A stretch of 64,000 nt of DNA, taken from Lewinellaceae bacterium. Lineage in GTDB: Bacteria; Bacteroidota; Bacteroidia; Chitinophagales; Saprospiraceae. Of this stretch, positions 23,386-32,547 are shown one piece after another (position 1 is the stretch's first letter; every line of letters starts with the position of its first letter). The DNA is taken from contig JACJYN010000005.1 in NCBI GenBank assembly GCA_020636095.1, positions 186,001-250,000 on the forward strand. The letters are read 5' to 3'. The position numbers were made by a program, and so were the translations under genes. The notes under the pieces were generated by a model. That model was not told the DNA's origin. It worked only from the letters and a program-made list of their open reading frames with translations, and did no database searches.

Positions 23386-24171
23386 ATGGAAGACAATAAC
23401 ACCATCCTCTTCGAACTGGACGGCCACGTGGCCAGGATCACCCTCAACCGGCCCCAGGTCTACAACAGTTTCAACCGGGAGATGGCCCTCGCCCTGCAGT
23501 CCCGGCTCGATCAATGCAAGAACGACCCGCAGGTCCGCGCTATTTACCTCACCGGCGCCGGCAAGGCCTTCTCCGCCGGGCAGGACCTCCAGGAGATTGT
23601 CGCTGAAAACGGCCCTGAGATGACCACCATACTGACGGAGCATTACAACCCCATTATCATGCGTATCCGGGAGATTGAAAAACCGGTGGTTGCCGCGGTG
23701 AATGGCGTCGCTGCCGGCGCCGGCGCCAACATAGCTCTGGCCTGCGATGTGGTGGTAGCCGCCGGGGCGGCTTCTTTCATCCAGGCATTCAGCAAGATCG
23801 GACTCATCCCCGACAGCGGCGGCACCTTCTTCCTGCCCCGGCTGGTTGGCTTCCAGAAAGCTTCCGCCCTTATGATGCTCGGAGATAAGGTGAGCGCTGA
23901 AGAAGCCGAACGACTGGGCATGATCTACCATTGCTTCCCCGACGAAGGTTTTGCCGAAAAATCCATGGAAATCGCCCGGCGGCTCTCCTTGATGCCCACC
24001 AGGGGCCTGGGCTATACCAAACGAGCCCTCAACCAATCGCTGGCCAACAATTTGGAAGGCCAACTCACGGTTGAGGACGAGCTGCAGTCGGCCGCCGGCC
24101 AGACGGAAGATTACAAGGAGGGGGTGAATGCTTTTTTGGAGAAAAGAAAGGCAGTGTTTAAGGGGAAGTAG
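23386..24171 (+). CDS. paaG: 2-(1,2-epoxydihydrophenyl)acetyl-CoA isomerase (enoyl-CoA hydratase family)
   Basis: 261 residues, normal crotonase length. Oxyanion-hole segments are visible in GAGKAFSAGQDLQ and NGVAAGAGANIALACD. LIPDSGGTFFLPRLVG carries the catalytic Asp and the SGG signature of PaaG rather than a hydratase Glu pair. It converts the ring epoxide to the oxepin-CoA in aerobic phenylacetate breakdown. Located 106 bp after paaD; same strand, probably one transcript. Confidence 0.85.
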   Translation: MEDNNTILFELDGHVARITLNRPQVYNSFNREMALALQSRLDQCKNDPQVRAIYLTGAGKAFSAGQDLQEIVAENGPEMTTILTEHYNPIIMRIREIEKPVVAAVNGVAAGAGANIALACDVVVAAGAASFIQAFSKIGLIPDSGGTFFLPRLVGFQKASALMMLGDKVSAEEAERLGMIYHCFPDEGFAEKSMEIARRLSLMPTRGLGYTKRALNQSLANNLEGQLTVEDELQSAAGQTEDYKEGVNAFLEKRKAVFKGK

Positions 24172-24276
24172 ATGGATAGGAGAGGAGGGGGGTATATGGC
24201 TATAGGGCGAGCTTGATTTTCCGGAACTTGCGAACAGCGAATTGCGAAATGCGAACAGCCCCTTTTCCGGCTACTT

Positions 24277-24439
24277 AGAGCGTGTTGGGGATTTTCCCTT
24301 TGGCCTGCAAATGTGCATCTTTTGAACCTCATTTCGCCATTTTTTCGCCACGTAGCGATGCTATGTGGCTCAAAAATGGCTTCCTGAAAACCAAAATCTG
24401 CTCATTTTCGACATCAAAAGTAAATCCCCAACACGCTCT
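24277..24439. repeat. 163-bp inverted-repeat (MITE-like) element
   Basis: Perfect 18-bp terminal inverted repeats AGAGCGTGTTGGGGATTT (24277-24294) / AAATCCCCAACACGCTCT (24422-24439), with an internal GCCACGTAGCG...CTATGTGGC hairpin. Non-coding. The interior resembles 17570-17640, and the AGAGCnTGTT start recurs at 16692 and 55337. Confidence 0.75.
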
Positions 24440-25185
24440 TGGAAAACCGCCGCCGCCAGCCCGATGCGAGGATGAGAGTCCGGCAATTACCGGTTTAACC
24501 AAATAATTGCGTTGCAAGGGCCGGCTGACGGTGGAAGTGTTACGAATCTGTAAGGGTGTGCATAGCGCGTTTTGAGAGGCCGGGGAGAATGAGAATGATT
24601 CATTGGTTCACAACCCCAGGGGGCCATGAGCCAGATAAAAAGCAAGGGGAAAAAGGTTCATTTCCATTTTCCCCTCTGCAAAAAATATAGTTTTCATAGC
24701 ATTGAAAATTGTTTTCAAAGGTTCTCCCGGGAGTACAGGGTTTTCAGGTGTAAAGAACTTGTAGATTGTTTTCAAATGTTTTCCGAACTTACAAAAGCAT
24801 GTAGATTGTTTTCAAAGGTCTGGTGCAAAGAAGTGGAAAAAGAAAACAGCGGTCAAGAGGGTAAACGCCCTTCTCCTTCAATTTAGGACAGTTTAACCCA
24901 TTCGCCGGCGTACGGTCAACAATCGTTAAGTTAGATGGAATGCATAAATGGCTAATAACCAGGCCGTTAAAAACATGTGTTAAAATCTTTATTTAAAAGC
25001 TCTTGAAACTTTAACAAACCTTAAGTAAATGTTAGGAGCCTGATTTAGAGCGTATCTGCCAAGGATACGGAAGAAAAGCTTATATTTTGATCTCTTGATT
25101 ACAGGAGTGTATCTGTTTGTTCGCTGTTCGCACTCCGAGCAGGGCTATTTCGAACAACCGAACTCCGAGCAACCGAACCGCGAAT
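24440..25185. other. long intergenic region with short direct repeats
   Basis: No convincing gene. An 86-codon open frame at 24626-24886 looks like a product of the repeats. TTGTTTTCAAA recurs at 24709, 24766 and 24806; the last two lie in 17-bp copies of TGTAGATTGTTTTCAAA starting at 24760 and 24800, 40 bp apart. 25108-25185 is composed of GTTCGC/CCGAAC words. This is likely the promoter region of the MeaB gene. Confidence 0.5.
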
Positions 25186-26250
25186 ATGCCCAAGCAGACA
25201 AAACCACAAGTCAGAAGCGGGGTATCCCCGCCGGGAAGCCTGAACCCCCGTTTGCAGGCGCCGCATCGCCAACTGCGGCCGGCCAGCGCCTATGTACAGG
25301 GTATTCTTCGGGGCGACCGGGTCCTGCTCAGCCAGGCTATCACCCTGATCGAAAGCACCCGGCCGGCGCATCAGCAACTGGCGCGGGAAATCATTGATTT
25401 ATGCCTGCCGCACAGCGGCCGTTCTATCCGGATCGGCATTACCGGCAGCCCGGGCGTGGGGAAGAGTACCTTTATTGAAGCCCTGGGGCAACACTTGCTG
25501 GAGCAAGGGCGCCGCCTGGCCGTTCTGGCCATCGACCCCACCAGTAAAGTGAGCAAGGGCAGTATCCTGGGCGATAAAACCCGCATGGAAAAGCTGGCAA
25601 GCAGCGAAGCCGCCTTCATCCGGCCCTCTCCTGCCGGCGAATCGCTGGGCGGGGTAGCCCGTAAAACCAGAGAGTCCATCATTCTGTGCGAAGCAGCAGG
25701 CTACGATACCATCCTTATTGAAACGGTAGGAGTGGGGCAATCCGAGACCGCCGTACATTCCATGGCCGATTTTTTCCTGCTGCTTCTCTTGCCCGGCGCC
25801 GGCGATGAGCTACAGGGCATCAAACGAGGCATTGTGGAAATGGCGGACCTCATTGCCGTCAACAAAGCCGATGGAAGCCGGTTGCCGTTGGCCCGGCAGG
25901 CCCGGCAGGAGTACCGCAACGCCTTACATCTGTTTCCACCTAAAGAAAGCGGATGGACACCGGTAGCGGACATTTGCTCCGCCACCACCGGGCTGGGAAT
26001 TGCTGAGATTTGGCAACAAGCCCAAGCCTATTGGGAAAAAACCGAAAAGAATGGCTACTTTGAGCACAACCGCCGGACGCAGGCCCATTACTGGCTGAAC
26101 GAAGCCGTCAACCATCAGCTTCGCACCGCCTTTTTTCAGAACCCGGAGGTTCGGGATAAATTGAAAGCAGTCGAAAAAGCCGTGCTCGAGGGCCGGCAAT
26201 CTCCTTTTCAGGGAGCGGAAGAACTGGTGGCCCTTTTCCTGAAAAGATGA
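25186..26250 (+). CDS. meaB: methylmalonyl-CoA mutase-associated GTPase MeaB
   Basis: 354 residues from ATG 25186. An in-frame start at 25117 would encode repetitive words and is rejected. Walker A is GSPGVGKST (residues 87-95), with RKTRESIILCEAAGYDTILI, ETVGVGQSE and VNKADG following, typical of the MeaB/ArgK G3E-family GTPase. It loads and protects adenosylcobalamin in methylmalonyl-CoA mutase. The mutase genes are not in the window. Confidence 0.9.
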   Translation: MPKQTKPQVRSGVSPPGSLNPRLQAPHRQLRPASAYVQGILRGDRVLLSQAITLIESTRPAHQQLAREIIDLCLPHSGRSIRIGITGSPGVGKSTFIEALGQHLLEQGRRLAVLAIDPTSKVSKGSILGDKTRMEKLASSEAAFIRPSPAGESLGGVARKTRESIILCEAAGYDTILIETVGVGQSETAVHSMADFFLLLLLPGAGDELQGIKRGIVEMADLIAVNKADGSRLPLARQARQEYRNALHLFPPKESGWTPVADICSATTGLGIAEIWQQAQAYWEKTEKNGYFEHNRRTQAHYWLNEAVNHQLRTAFFQNPEVRDKLKAVEKAVLEGRQSPFQGAEELVALFLKR

Positions 26251-26384
26251 CTTTTCCATCAAATGGCCGTCAAATAAGGTGGTTTTGCAGAAAAAGAACA
26301 ACTCTGCCGCCTCCGCCAGCATTTATTAAGTGGCGATCTTTTTTGATATTTACCAATAAAATTCAAAACAAAACATTTGTTCTG

Positions 26385-26972
26385 ATGAGATCACTAGTCT
26401 TAGCAGTAGTCCTGATCGGCCTTGGGCTGATCCTTTTCGCCGGTGGCTGTAACAGCTACAACAACTTTGTCAACATCGAGGAAGATGTTGAGAATGAGTG
26501 GGGCAAGGTGCAAAGCGCCTACCAGCGCCGCGCCGACCTCATTCCCAACCTGGTGAACACCGTCAAAGGAGTCGCCGATTTCGAAAAGAATACCCTCACT
26601 GAGGTAACCCAGGCGCGTGCGCGGGCTACCAGCATCAACATCGACCCCACCAACCTGACGCCGGAAAAGATGAAGGAATTCCAGGAAGCCCAATCCGGAC
26701 TGAGCCAGTCGCTGGGGCGCCTCTTGGTCGTCTCCGAGAATTACCCGCAGCTACGGGCCAGCGAGAACTTCAGGGAACTACAGGTGCAATTGGAGGGCAC
26801 CGAAAATCGCATCAAGGTGGCGCGCGACCGCTACAACGATGTCGTGACCAGCTACAATAAAAAGGTCCGCCGGTTCCCCGGCAGCCTCTTTGCCGGTATG
26901 TTCGGCTTTGACCAAAAGGCCCAGTTCGAAGCTGAGGCCAGCGCTCAGGAAGCGCCGAAAGTGGAATTTTAG
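26385..26972 (+). CDS. lemA: LemA family protein
   Basis: 195 residues. I chose ATG 26385 because it opens on a transmembrane/lipobox-like segment (MRSLVLAVVLIGLGLILFAG, then GC). The LemA core is clear: YNNFVNIEEDVENEWGKVQS, YQRRADLIPNLVNTVKG, ARARATS, SENYPQLRASENFRELQ, EGTENRIKVARDRYN. Membrane-anchored, helical, periplasm- or surface-facing. First of a LemA-TPM-TPM gene set that is common in bacteria; the molecular role is poorly defined. Confidence 0.9.
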   Translation: MRSLVLAVVLIGLGLILFAGGCNSYNNFVNIEEDVENEWGKVQSAYQRRADLIPNLVNTVKGVADFEKNTLTEVTQARARATSINIDPTNLTPEKMKEFQEAQSGLSQSLGRLLVVSENYPQLRASENFRELQVQLEGTENRIKVARDRYNDVVTSYNKKVRRFPGSLFAGMFGFDQKAQFEAEASAQEAPKVEF

Positions 26973-27049
26973 GAAGATTAGTTGATAGGTGATCGTTGTT
27001 GGTTGCGGGTACCCTGCAAACCGACAACGATCAACCGACAACCGACAAC

Positions 27050-27478
27050 ATGCTCAAGTTTTTCGATCCTGAAGAGGAACAAAAGATCATTGCGGCTATC
27101 AAGGCAGCGGAACTCAATACTTCCGGAGAGATTCGGGTGCACCTGGAAGCCAATTGCAAGGGTGAGATCATGGAGGAAACCAGGAAAGTGTTTCACCGCC
27201 TGCAGATGCATAAAACCGAAGCCCGGAACGGGGTGTTAATCCTCCTGGCGCCGGAGCGCAAGGAATTTGCTATCCTCGGCGATGAAGGTATCAATAAGAT
27301 GGTGCCGGAAAACTTCTGGCAGGAGGAACGCAACCTCATGCAGGAGCACTTCCGTCACGGCGCCTTCGCCGAAGGTATTTGCCTGGCTATCGGCCAGGTG
27401 GGCGAAAAACTCAAAGCCTATTTCCCCTATCAGCAAGATGACACCAACGAGTTGCCGGATGATATTTCCTACTCTTAA
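27050..27478 (+). CDS. cytoplasmic TPM-domain protein
   Basis: 142 residues from ATG 27050; the spacer before it is low-complexity CCGACAAC words. TPM fold features: EEEQKIIAAIKAAELNTSGE, RNGVLILLAPERKEFAILGD, MQEHFRHGAFAEGICLAIG. No signal peptide or tail helix. It sits between LemA and the secreted TPM protein, the conserved order of this set. Confidence 0.85.
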   Translation: MLKFFDPEEEQKIIAAIKAAELNTSGEIRVHLEANCKGEIMEETRKVFHRLQMHKTEARNGVLILLAPERKEFAILGDEGINKMVPENFWQEERNLMQEHFRHGAFAEGICLAIGQVGEKLKAYFPYQQDDTNELPDDISYS

Positions 27479-27562
27479 ATGTAAGAGCAGGTTCAATTTT
27501 GCAACGCGTCCCCTCAATCGGGCTTCCGCCCACGAAGGCGAATTAATTTTACATTGATAGAC

Positions 27563-28381
27563 ATGTTCAGATCCATTTTCACCATTTTCTTTTTATGCTT
27601 CTCTTTTTTGGCCATTGGCCAAAAACAAACCCCGCCGTCAACCAATGCCTTAGTCAATGACTTTGCCGGCCTGATGAACCGGCAGGAGGTAGCCCAGTTG
27701 GAGCGCAAGTTGCGGGACTACGCCCTGGAGACTTCTACCCAGATCGCAATCGTTACCGAGACTTCCCTTGAAGGTGAGGATCCCTTTGAATACTCCTACC
27801 GCCTGGCCCGCGAATGGGGTATTGGCGGCGGTGAATACAACAACGGCGTCCTGATCTTTATTGCTGAACAAGAACGGGAGATTCGCATCCAAACCGGCTT
27901 CGGCGCGGAAGGTTTCCTGCCGGACGCTCTGGCCAAAAGAGTCATTGAAAAAATTATATCGCCAGCCTTCCGCCAGGGGAAATACTACGATGGCCTCAAC
28001 CGGGCTACAAGTGCTATTATGGATCTGGGGCGCGGCGAGTATACCGGCGAGGGCCAGCAGCCAGATTCTCGCGACGCCAAGGGCGGTGTACCCGCCATAT
28101 TGGTGATTGCCGTGCTCATCTTCCTGATCATTGTCTTTTCCCGTATGGGCAACAATGATGATGACGACGACGACGACGGCGGCTATTACCGCGGCGGCCG
28201 CTACGGCCAATACCCCCGCCGCAGGCGGCGCGGCGGCGGCTGGATATTCATGCCTGGCCCCTGGATCGGCGGCGGTGGTTCCGGCGGCGGCGGCGGCTTC
28301 GGCGGCCTGGGTGGCGGTGGCGGTTTCGGTGGTTTTGGCGGCGGCGATTTTGGCGGTGGCGGCGCCGGGGGAAGCTGGTGA
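27563..28381 (+). CDS. exported TPM-domain protein with glycine-rich C-terminus (YgcG-like)
   Basis: 272 residues. Signal peptide MFRSIFTIFFLCFSFLAIGQ. TPM domain (about 30-160): VNDFAGLMNRQEVAQLERKL, TQIAIVTETSLEG, GVLIFIAEQEREIRIQTGFG. Then a transmembrane helix (ILVIAVLIFLIIVF), an acidic DDDDDDD stretch and a Gly-rich tail ending GGGGAGGSW. The GGC-repeat tail explains a strong local GC bias and several spurious opposite-strand frames. Probably membrane-anchored; function unknown. Confidence 0.9.
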   Translation: MFRSIFTIFFLCFSFLAIGQKQTPPSTNALVNDFAGLMNRQEVAQLERKLRDYALETSTQIAIVTETSLEGEDPFEYSYRLAREWGIGGGEYNNGVLIFIAEQEREIRIQTGFGAEGFLPDALAKRVIEKIISPAFRQGKYYDGLNRATSAIMDLGRGEYTGEGQQPDSRDAKGGVPAILVIAVLIFLIIVFSRMGNNDDDDDDDGGYYRGGRYGQYPRRRRRGGGWIFMPGPWIGGGGSGGGGGFGGLGGGGGFGGFGGGDFGGGGAGGSW

Positions 28382-28508
28382 AAAAGAGGGGGGCATGAAG
28401 GCTGTGCAGCAAAACAATCGTGAGGGCGATCCGTCTCCGCCGGCAGAAACGGACTGCCCTCAATCGTGAATCCGCGAACACCTACATTCTGGACGAATAC
28501 AAACAGCT

Positions 28509-29771
28509 ATGAAAAAAATCATGACCCTTATGCTGATTGCGCTGGTAGCCGGCGCCTGCATCCCGGTTTTGCAAAGCCGTTATCTGACCCCGGCCGATAT
28601 TTCGGCCGCTCCCAAGGACGACCCTGCATGGCAGGTGCGCAGAGGGCGAAAAGACCCCTGTCTTCAGTGGGCATCTTACCTGCCGGACACCAATCATCTG
28701 GGCCATACCCCCATGCGCTACCTCCGGGTGAACGTTCATTGGATGAACACTCCCGATACGGCCTACCAACTCACCGGAGACCAGGCCATTCACTTTACCA
28801 GAGGGCTCATCCGGGCGGCCAATTACGACCTGGCCAAAAACCGGAAGATGTGGTTGCCCAACCGCAATGATACCCCGGTTTACCCCACCAATTTCCGGTA
28901 TATTCTTACGCCCGATCCCAATATCCCCAACGATGAAGGCATTTATTTCCACTATGATGCCGATGATACCTATTACGTGCACAAGGGGAAAACAAGAAAC
29001 CTCTACCGGCGCGAAGTATTCGAGAAATATGGGGTACAAATGGACTCCGTACTCAACATCTTTATTATGCCTCACCATCCGGATAGCGTGGCTTCCAAAA
29101 CTTACGGTACCCATAAGGTCGGTGTGGCGCTCGGCAATGCCATTAAAATTGCCGGCGTCTATCACGATGCGAAGGGCCGGGATGATTATTGGGACTTCCG
29201 CGGCGTATTCAACCATGAGGTTGGCCACATCTTCGGCCTTTCCCACGCCTGGGTTACGGATGGCTGTGACGATACCCCGGCCCACTCTCAGGATTGCTAC
29301 GCCAAGGGGCAGTCTCCTGAATGCGACACGCTCGCCTCTAACAACGTCATGGATTATGCGGCCGTGCAAAATGCATGGACGCCCTGTCAGGTGGGGAGAG
29401 TACAACAGCGGATGGCATTGGAAAACAACCGCGCCCGCAAGTTTCTCCTTCCGGGCTGGTGCGAATGGAAGGATAGCATGGAGGTGGTGATACGGGATAC
29501 TATTGCCTGGAACGCCTCGCGTGACCTGGAGGGAGACATCACCATCGAAAAAGGAGGACAGCTGACCATCCGTTGTCGTTTGTCCATGCCTCCGGGTGGG
29601 GTTATTACCGTCCGCCCCGGGGGTGTCCTTATCCTGGACGAAGCCCGGATTCACAATGCCTGCGGCTTACAGTGGGAAGGGATAGAGGTTCAGAAATTCA
29701 GCACGGATGTGGGGCGGGTCATCTATCTGGGTGAGCCCACATTTGAGAATATGGCGCGGGAGGTACGGTGA
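28509..29771 (+). CDS. lipoprotein zinc metalloprotease (metzincin type)
   Basis: 420 residues. Lipobox VAGAC near residue 16. The zinc site is HEVGHIFGLSHAW (HExxHxxGxxH), with a downstream Met-turn NNVMDY, as in M43/pappalysin-like metzincins. The ~100 C-terminal residues form a beta-rich domain (EGDITIEKGGQLTIRCRLSM, GVITVRPGGVLILDEARI) resembling the parallel-beta repeat seen in secreted Bacteroidota proteins. Likely surface-exposed protease; substrate unknown. No T9SS tail is visible. Confidence 0.85.
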   Translation: MKKIMTLMLIALVAGACIPVLQSRYLTPADISAAPKDDPAWQVRRGRKDPCLQWASYLPDTNHLGHTPMRYLRVNVHWMNTPDTAYQLTGDQAIHFTRGLIRAANYDLAKNRKMWLPNRNDTPVYPTNFRYILTPDPNIPNDEGIYFHYDADDTYYVHKGKTRNLYRREVFEKYGVQMDSVLNIFIMPHHPDSVASKTYGTHKVGVALGNAIKIAGVYHDAKGRDDYWDFRGVFNHEVGHIFGLSHAWVTDGCDDTPAHSQDCYAKGQSPECDTLASNNVMDYAAVQNAWTPCQVGRVQQRMALENNRARKFLLPGWCEWKDSMEVVIRDTIAWNASRDLEGDITIEKGGQLTIRCRLSMPPGGVITVRPGGVLILDEARIHNACGLQWEGIEVQKFSTDVGRVIYLGEPTFENMAREVR

Positions 29772-29774
29772 CTT

Positions 29775-30839
29775 TTATCCCAATTCCCTTATTTTTCGCT
29801 GGTAGGCAAAGAGGTGGAGAAATTCCCGGGCTGTCGTACCGTGAGACAAATAGGCTACCCCTCTCCGGCGGTTGGCCCGGGCGATGCGGCCGATGATGCG
29901 CCAGTGGTAAGCGATATCGCGCAGGGCGCTCCAATAAGATCCCCGCTCGGGGTCGTAAATGTGGGTGGGTTCTGAGCAGGTTCCGTTGATCTCGATGATC
30001 TTCATGCCCTCGCCGGTGTATAAAGAGTCCAGGCTCTGGCATTTGATATCAAAACGGCCGTAGTAAAAACCATCCACTTCTTTGCTGATACGGTCAAAAT
30101 GTCGACAGAGGGCCGGATTGATCAGGTGGTTGCTGTTGATGAAGCGGGCGCCTTTGGCGTGGTTGCCGACGATACCCAGCCCAACCCGCTGGCCGGCGTC
30201 CGGCACCTGTATTAGCAACTGCGGATCTTGTGTGCGGATGCGGCCCAATTGCAGCAGGGCGCGGGGTTTATGGCGGATCAGTTCTTCCACCGTAGAGGCG
30301 CCGTCGCCGGTAACATGAAGAAATTCCTTGGTAGTGATGGAAGTGACCTTGCCCTGTTCCTCCCCGGGCATGCGGTGATACAGGACGCCTACCTCCTCGG
30401 GCAGGCCGATGTATTCCTGGAGGATGAAATCCAGTGGATAACGCTGCAGGTAAGTGGCCAATGCCGCCTGATCCTCTATTTTTTTTACGAGGAGGCCCCG
30501 AAAGCCCAGGTCGGGTTTGGCGATGAGCGGAAAGTGGATTCCTGACGCCTGCAGGCGTTTTGGTAAAGAAGAGAGCGGTTCTCCGGTGCGGAAAAGCAGC
30601 GCCCGGGGGCGGTAGCGTTCCGGCGTCTTCAGGATGGTATCGTATTTGGATTCCATCCCCATCCCACCCGTGTAGATGCCGGGATTGGCGGCTGTGAAAA
30701 AACAAAGATGCCGGGCGCGCAACATCAACCACAGGATTTGAGGTACGACCGGGTAGTAGAAGGCTTTGGACGGCCAGTACTCCCAGTTGAACAGCTTGAT
30801 GAAAAACGGCCTTTTCTCAACGCGATCCCACCACTTCAC
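29775..30839 (-). CDS. ATP-grasp ligase-like protein
   Basis: 354 residues. The N-terminus MKWWDRVEKRPFFIKLFNWE and FTAANPGIYTGGMGMESKYD are typical of a Bacteroidota family annotated as D-alanine-D-alanine-ligase-like or alpha-L-glutamate ligase-like. ATP-grasp elements: FPLIAKPDLGFRG, DFILQEYIG, YGRFDIK and metal-binding EINGTCSEP. The substrate cannot be read from the sequence. Its start overlaps the NRDE gene stop by 23 bp, so the two are coupled. Confidence 0.8.
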   Translation of the reverse strand: MKWWDRVEKRPFFIKLFNWEYWPSKAFYYPVVPQILWLMLRARHLCFFTAANPGIYTGGMGMESKYDTILKTPERYRPRALLFRTGEPLSSLPKRLQASGIHFPLIAKPDLGFRGLLVKKIEDQAALATYLQRYPLDFILQEYIGLPEEVGVLYHRMPGEEQGKVTSITTKEFLHVTGDGASTVEELIRHKPRALLQLGRIRTQDPQLLIQVPDAGQRVGLGIVGNHAKGARFINSNHLINPALCRHFDRISKEVDGFYYGRFDIKCQSLDSLYTGEGMKIIEINGTCSEPTHIYDPERGSYWSALRDIAYHWRIIGRIARANRRRGVAYLSHGTTAREFLHLFAYQRKIRELG

Positions 30840-31548
30840 CTTGCAGCCCGATTTTAATTTGTTTCATCTGTTTATTGAGCAGGTCATGGTACTGCATGTC
30901 CATAAAGGTATCTTCTTTGACGATGCTGGTGATGCTCACGGTGCGTACGATGCCGCCCCGGTTCATCACCACGTCATTCCAGGGGTCGCCTTCGCCGGCA
31001 TTGCGGTGAAAATCGAGAATGTCATTTCGCGTATAGTGGCCCTTTCCTTTTAGCCATTCGGCGAACCATTGTTCGCGCTTTCGGCGGATTTCCCGTGGAT
31101 AAAGCGGGGAAGAAGACCAGATCCAGGGTTGACTGGCGTCCAGCCACTGAAGATATCCATGGTGCTCATCCCAGCGGAACTCCAGGAGTTGCCCCCGCTC
31201 CAGCGCGATCATGGTGAAAGGTTCCATACCTTCAAATTGGTAACGCTTGAGGAAATCCTCTGCGGAAGGGTAGTCAAAAAAGTCGAGGGCCATGAGCCCG
31301 CGGCTGCGCTGGTAAGGCGGCCGGCGCTCGTGCTTTTCAAAAGCTCCGTTGAGGATGCAGGCCAGCCGGTTAGCGCTGGAAATGGCGATCCAGGTTCCTC
31401 CGGCGGCTTCGTCGCGCGGAAAAGCTAACTCCTGTCCGGCGATGCGCTGGTGGGTAATGTTCTGCGGAGAACGCGCCGGCGCCTCATCGCGGTTAGAGGT
31501 TAGCAGGTAGTTGGCCCCTTCCCGGGGTAGGTATGTTACCGTACACAT
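30817..31548 (-). CDS. NRDE/TANGO2 family protein
   Basis: 243 residues. MCTVTYLPREGANYLLTSNR then DEAPAR gives the family name (NRDE) and the N-terminal Cys2 typical of Ntn-type hydrolases. Further motifs: FPRDEAAGGTWIAISSANRL, SRGLMALDF. Eukaryotic relatives (TANGO2) affect lipid and haem handling; the bacterial role is unknown. Upstream of the ATP-grasp gene in a two-gene unit. Confidence 0.88.
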   Translation of the reverse strand: MCTVTYLPREGANYLLTSNRDEAPARSPQNITHQRIAGQELAFPRDEAAGGTWIAISSANRLACILNGAFEKHERRPPYQRSRGLMALDFFDYPSAEDFLKRYQFEGMEPFTMIALERGQLLEFRWDEHHGYLQWLDASQPWIWSSSPLYPREIRRKREQWFAEWLKGKGHYTRNDILDFHRNAGEGDPWNDVVMNRGGIVRTVSITSIVKEDTFMDMQYHDLLNKQMKQIKIGLQGEVVGSR

Positions 31549-31708
31549 TTTCTGATGCCGCTTTAACAGGTTATCTATGGATTGAAGAAAAAGCCAGGCT
31601 TACTTATGGGAGTGTTCGGAATTCGCTGTTTGCCGTTCGCAAATTACTTAAAATTAAAGACACAGAAAATTGAACTATCCCTTACCGATTCTCCTCATCA
31701 TTCACTCC

Positions 31709-32380
31709 TCACTCATACAAAACCATAACCTCCCTCAATTCCTTACGGGAAATATCCGGCACTTGTGCCTCCTCTGCCGGATAACCTACCGGGATCAAAA
31801 GAAAAGGACGCTCATTTTCGGGTCGTTCCAGAATCTCCTGCAGGAAATTCATGGGGCTGGGGGTATGGGTCAGCGAGGCCAGCCCCGCGTTGTGGATAGC
31901 CGCCAGCAGGAAACCGGTGGCCAGCCCTACGGATTCATTGACGTAGTAGTTTTTCTTCTTTTCACCGTCGACGAGGTCGTAGGCTTTTTTGAAAACGATG
32001 ATCAGGTAAGGAGCGGTTTCCAGGAAGGGCTTGTGCCAATCCGTGCCAAAAGTAGCCAGGTCGGCCAACCACTCATCCGACATGCGCCCGTGGTAGTTCT
32101 GGTATTCCTCCTTTTCCGCTGCCTCCCGAATCTTACGCTTGAGGCCCGGTTGGCCGACCACGCAGAATGTCCAGGGTTGTTTATGTGCTCCTGAGGGCGC
32201 GGAAGAGGCGGCCAATAGTATGTTTTCTATCACCTCCAGGGGCACCGGTTGATCGGAAAAGTTGCGTACCGTGCGGCGCTTGTCCATAAAATGATAGAAA
32301 TCCCGGCTGCGTTGAATCATCTCCGCCTGGGAGTATTGTACACGCTCGTAGAGGATGAAACGCTGTTGTGCTTTAGGCAT
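31709..32380 (-). CDS. nitroreductase family flavoprotein
   Basis: 223 residues. FMN-binding features: MDKRRTVRNFSDQPVPLEVI, AASSAPSGAHKQPWTF, ESVGLATGFLLAAIHNAGL, LLIPVGYPAEEA. The N-terminal arrangement is like the iodotyrosine-deiodinase-like subgroup, so dehalogenase-like activity is possible, but a general NAD(P)H nitroreductase call is safer. Monocistronic by spacing. Confidence 0.88.
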   Translation of the reverse strand: MPKAQQRFILYERVQYSQAEMIQRSRDFYHFMDKRRTVRNFSDQPVPLEVIENILLAASSAPSGAHKQPWTFCVVGQPGLKRKIREAAEKEEYQNYHGRMSDEWLADLATFGTDWHKPFLETAPYLIIVFKKAYDLVDGEKKKNYYVNESVGLATGFLLAAIHNAGLASLTHTPSPMNFLQEILERPENERPFLLIPVGYPAEEAQVPDISRKELREVMVLYE

Positions 32381-32547
32381 ATACCTGGCAATTTAGTCTT
32401 TTCCCAAGCTGTAAAGTTAAAACAACTCATTGGATAAATAGAGGGATTGCCGAGAAGACAGTTGAATTGGTTGTTATTTGCTGCCGGATGATGGTTGCTT
32501 GTTCGGCGGCCCTTTCGCTCTGTCCTGACAACCCTCAACCGCTCCCC

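Noticed and set aside
24626..24886. 86-codon open frame
   Set aside because: It spans the TTGTTTTCAAA repeats, which generate its repeated F/C-rich words; no homology pattern.
28482..29654. Long minus-strand open frame (390 codons)
   Set aside because: Antisense to the metzincin lipoprotein gene; no ribosome binding site or family features.
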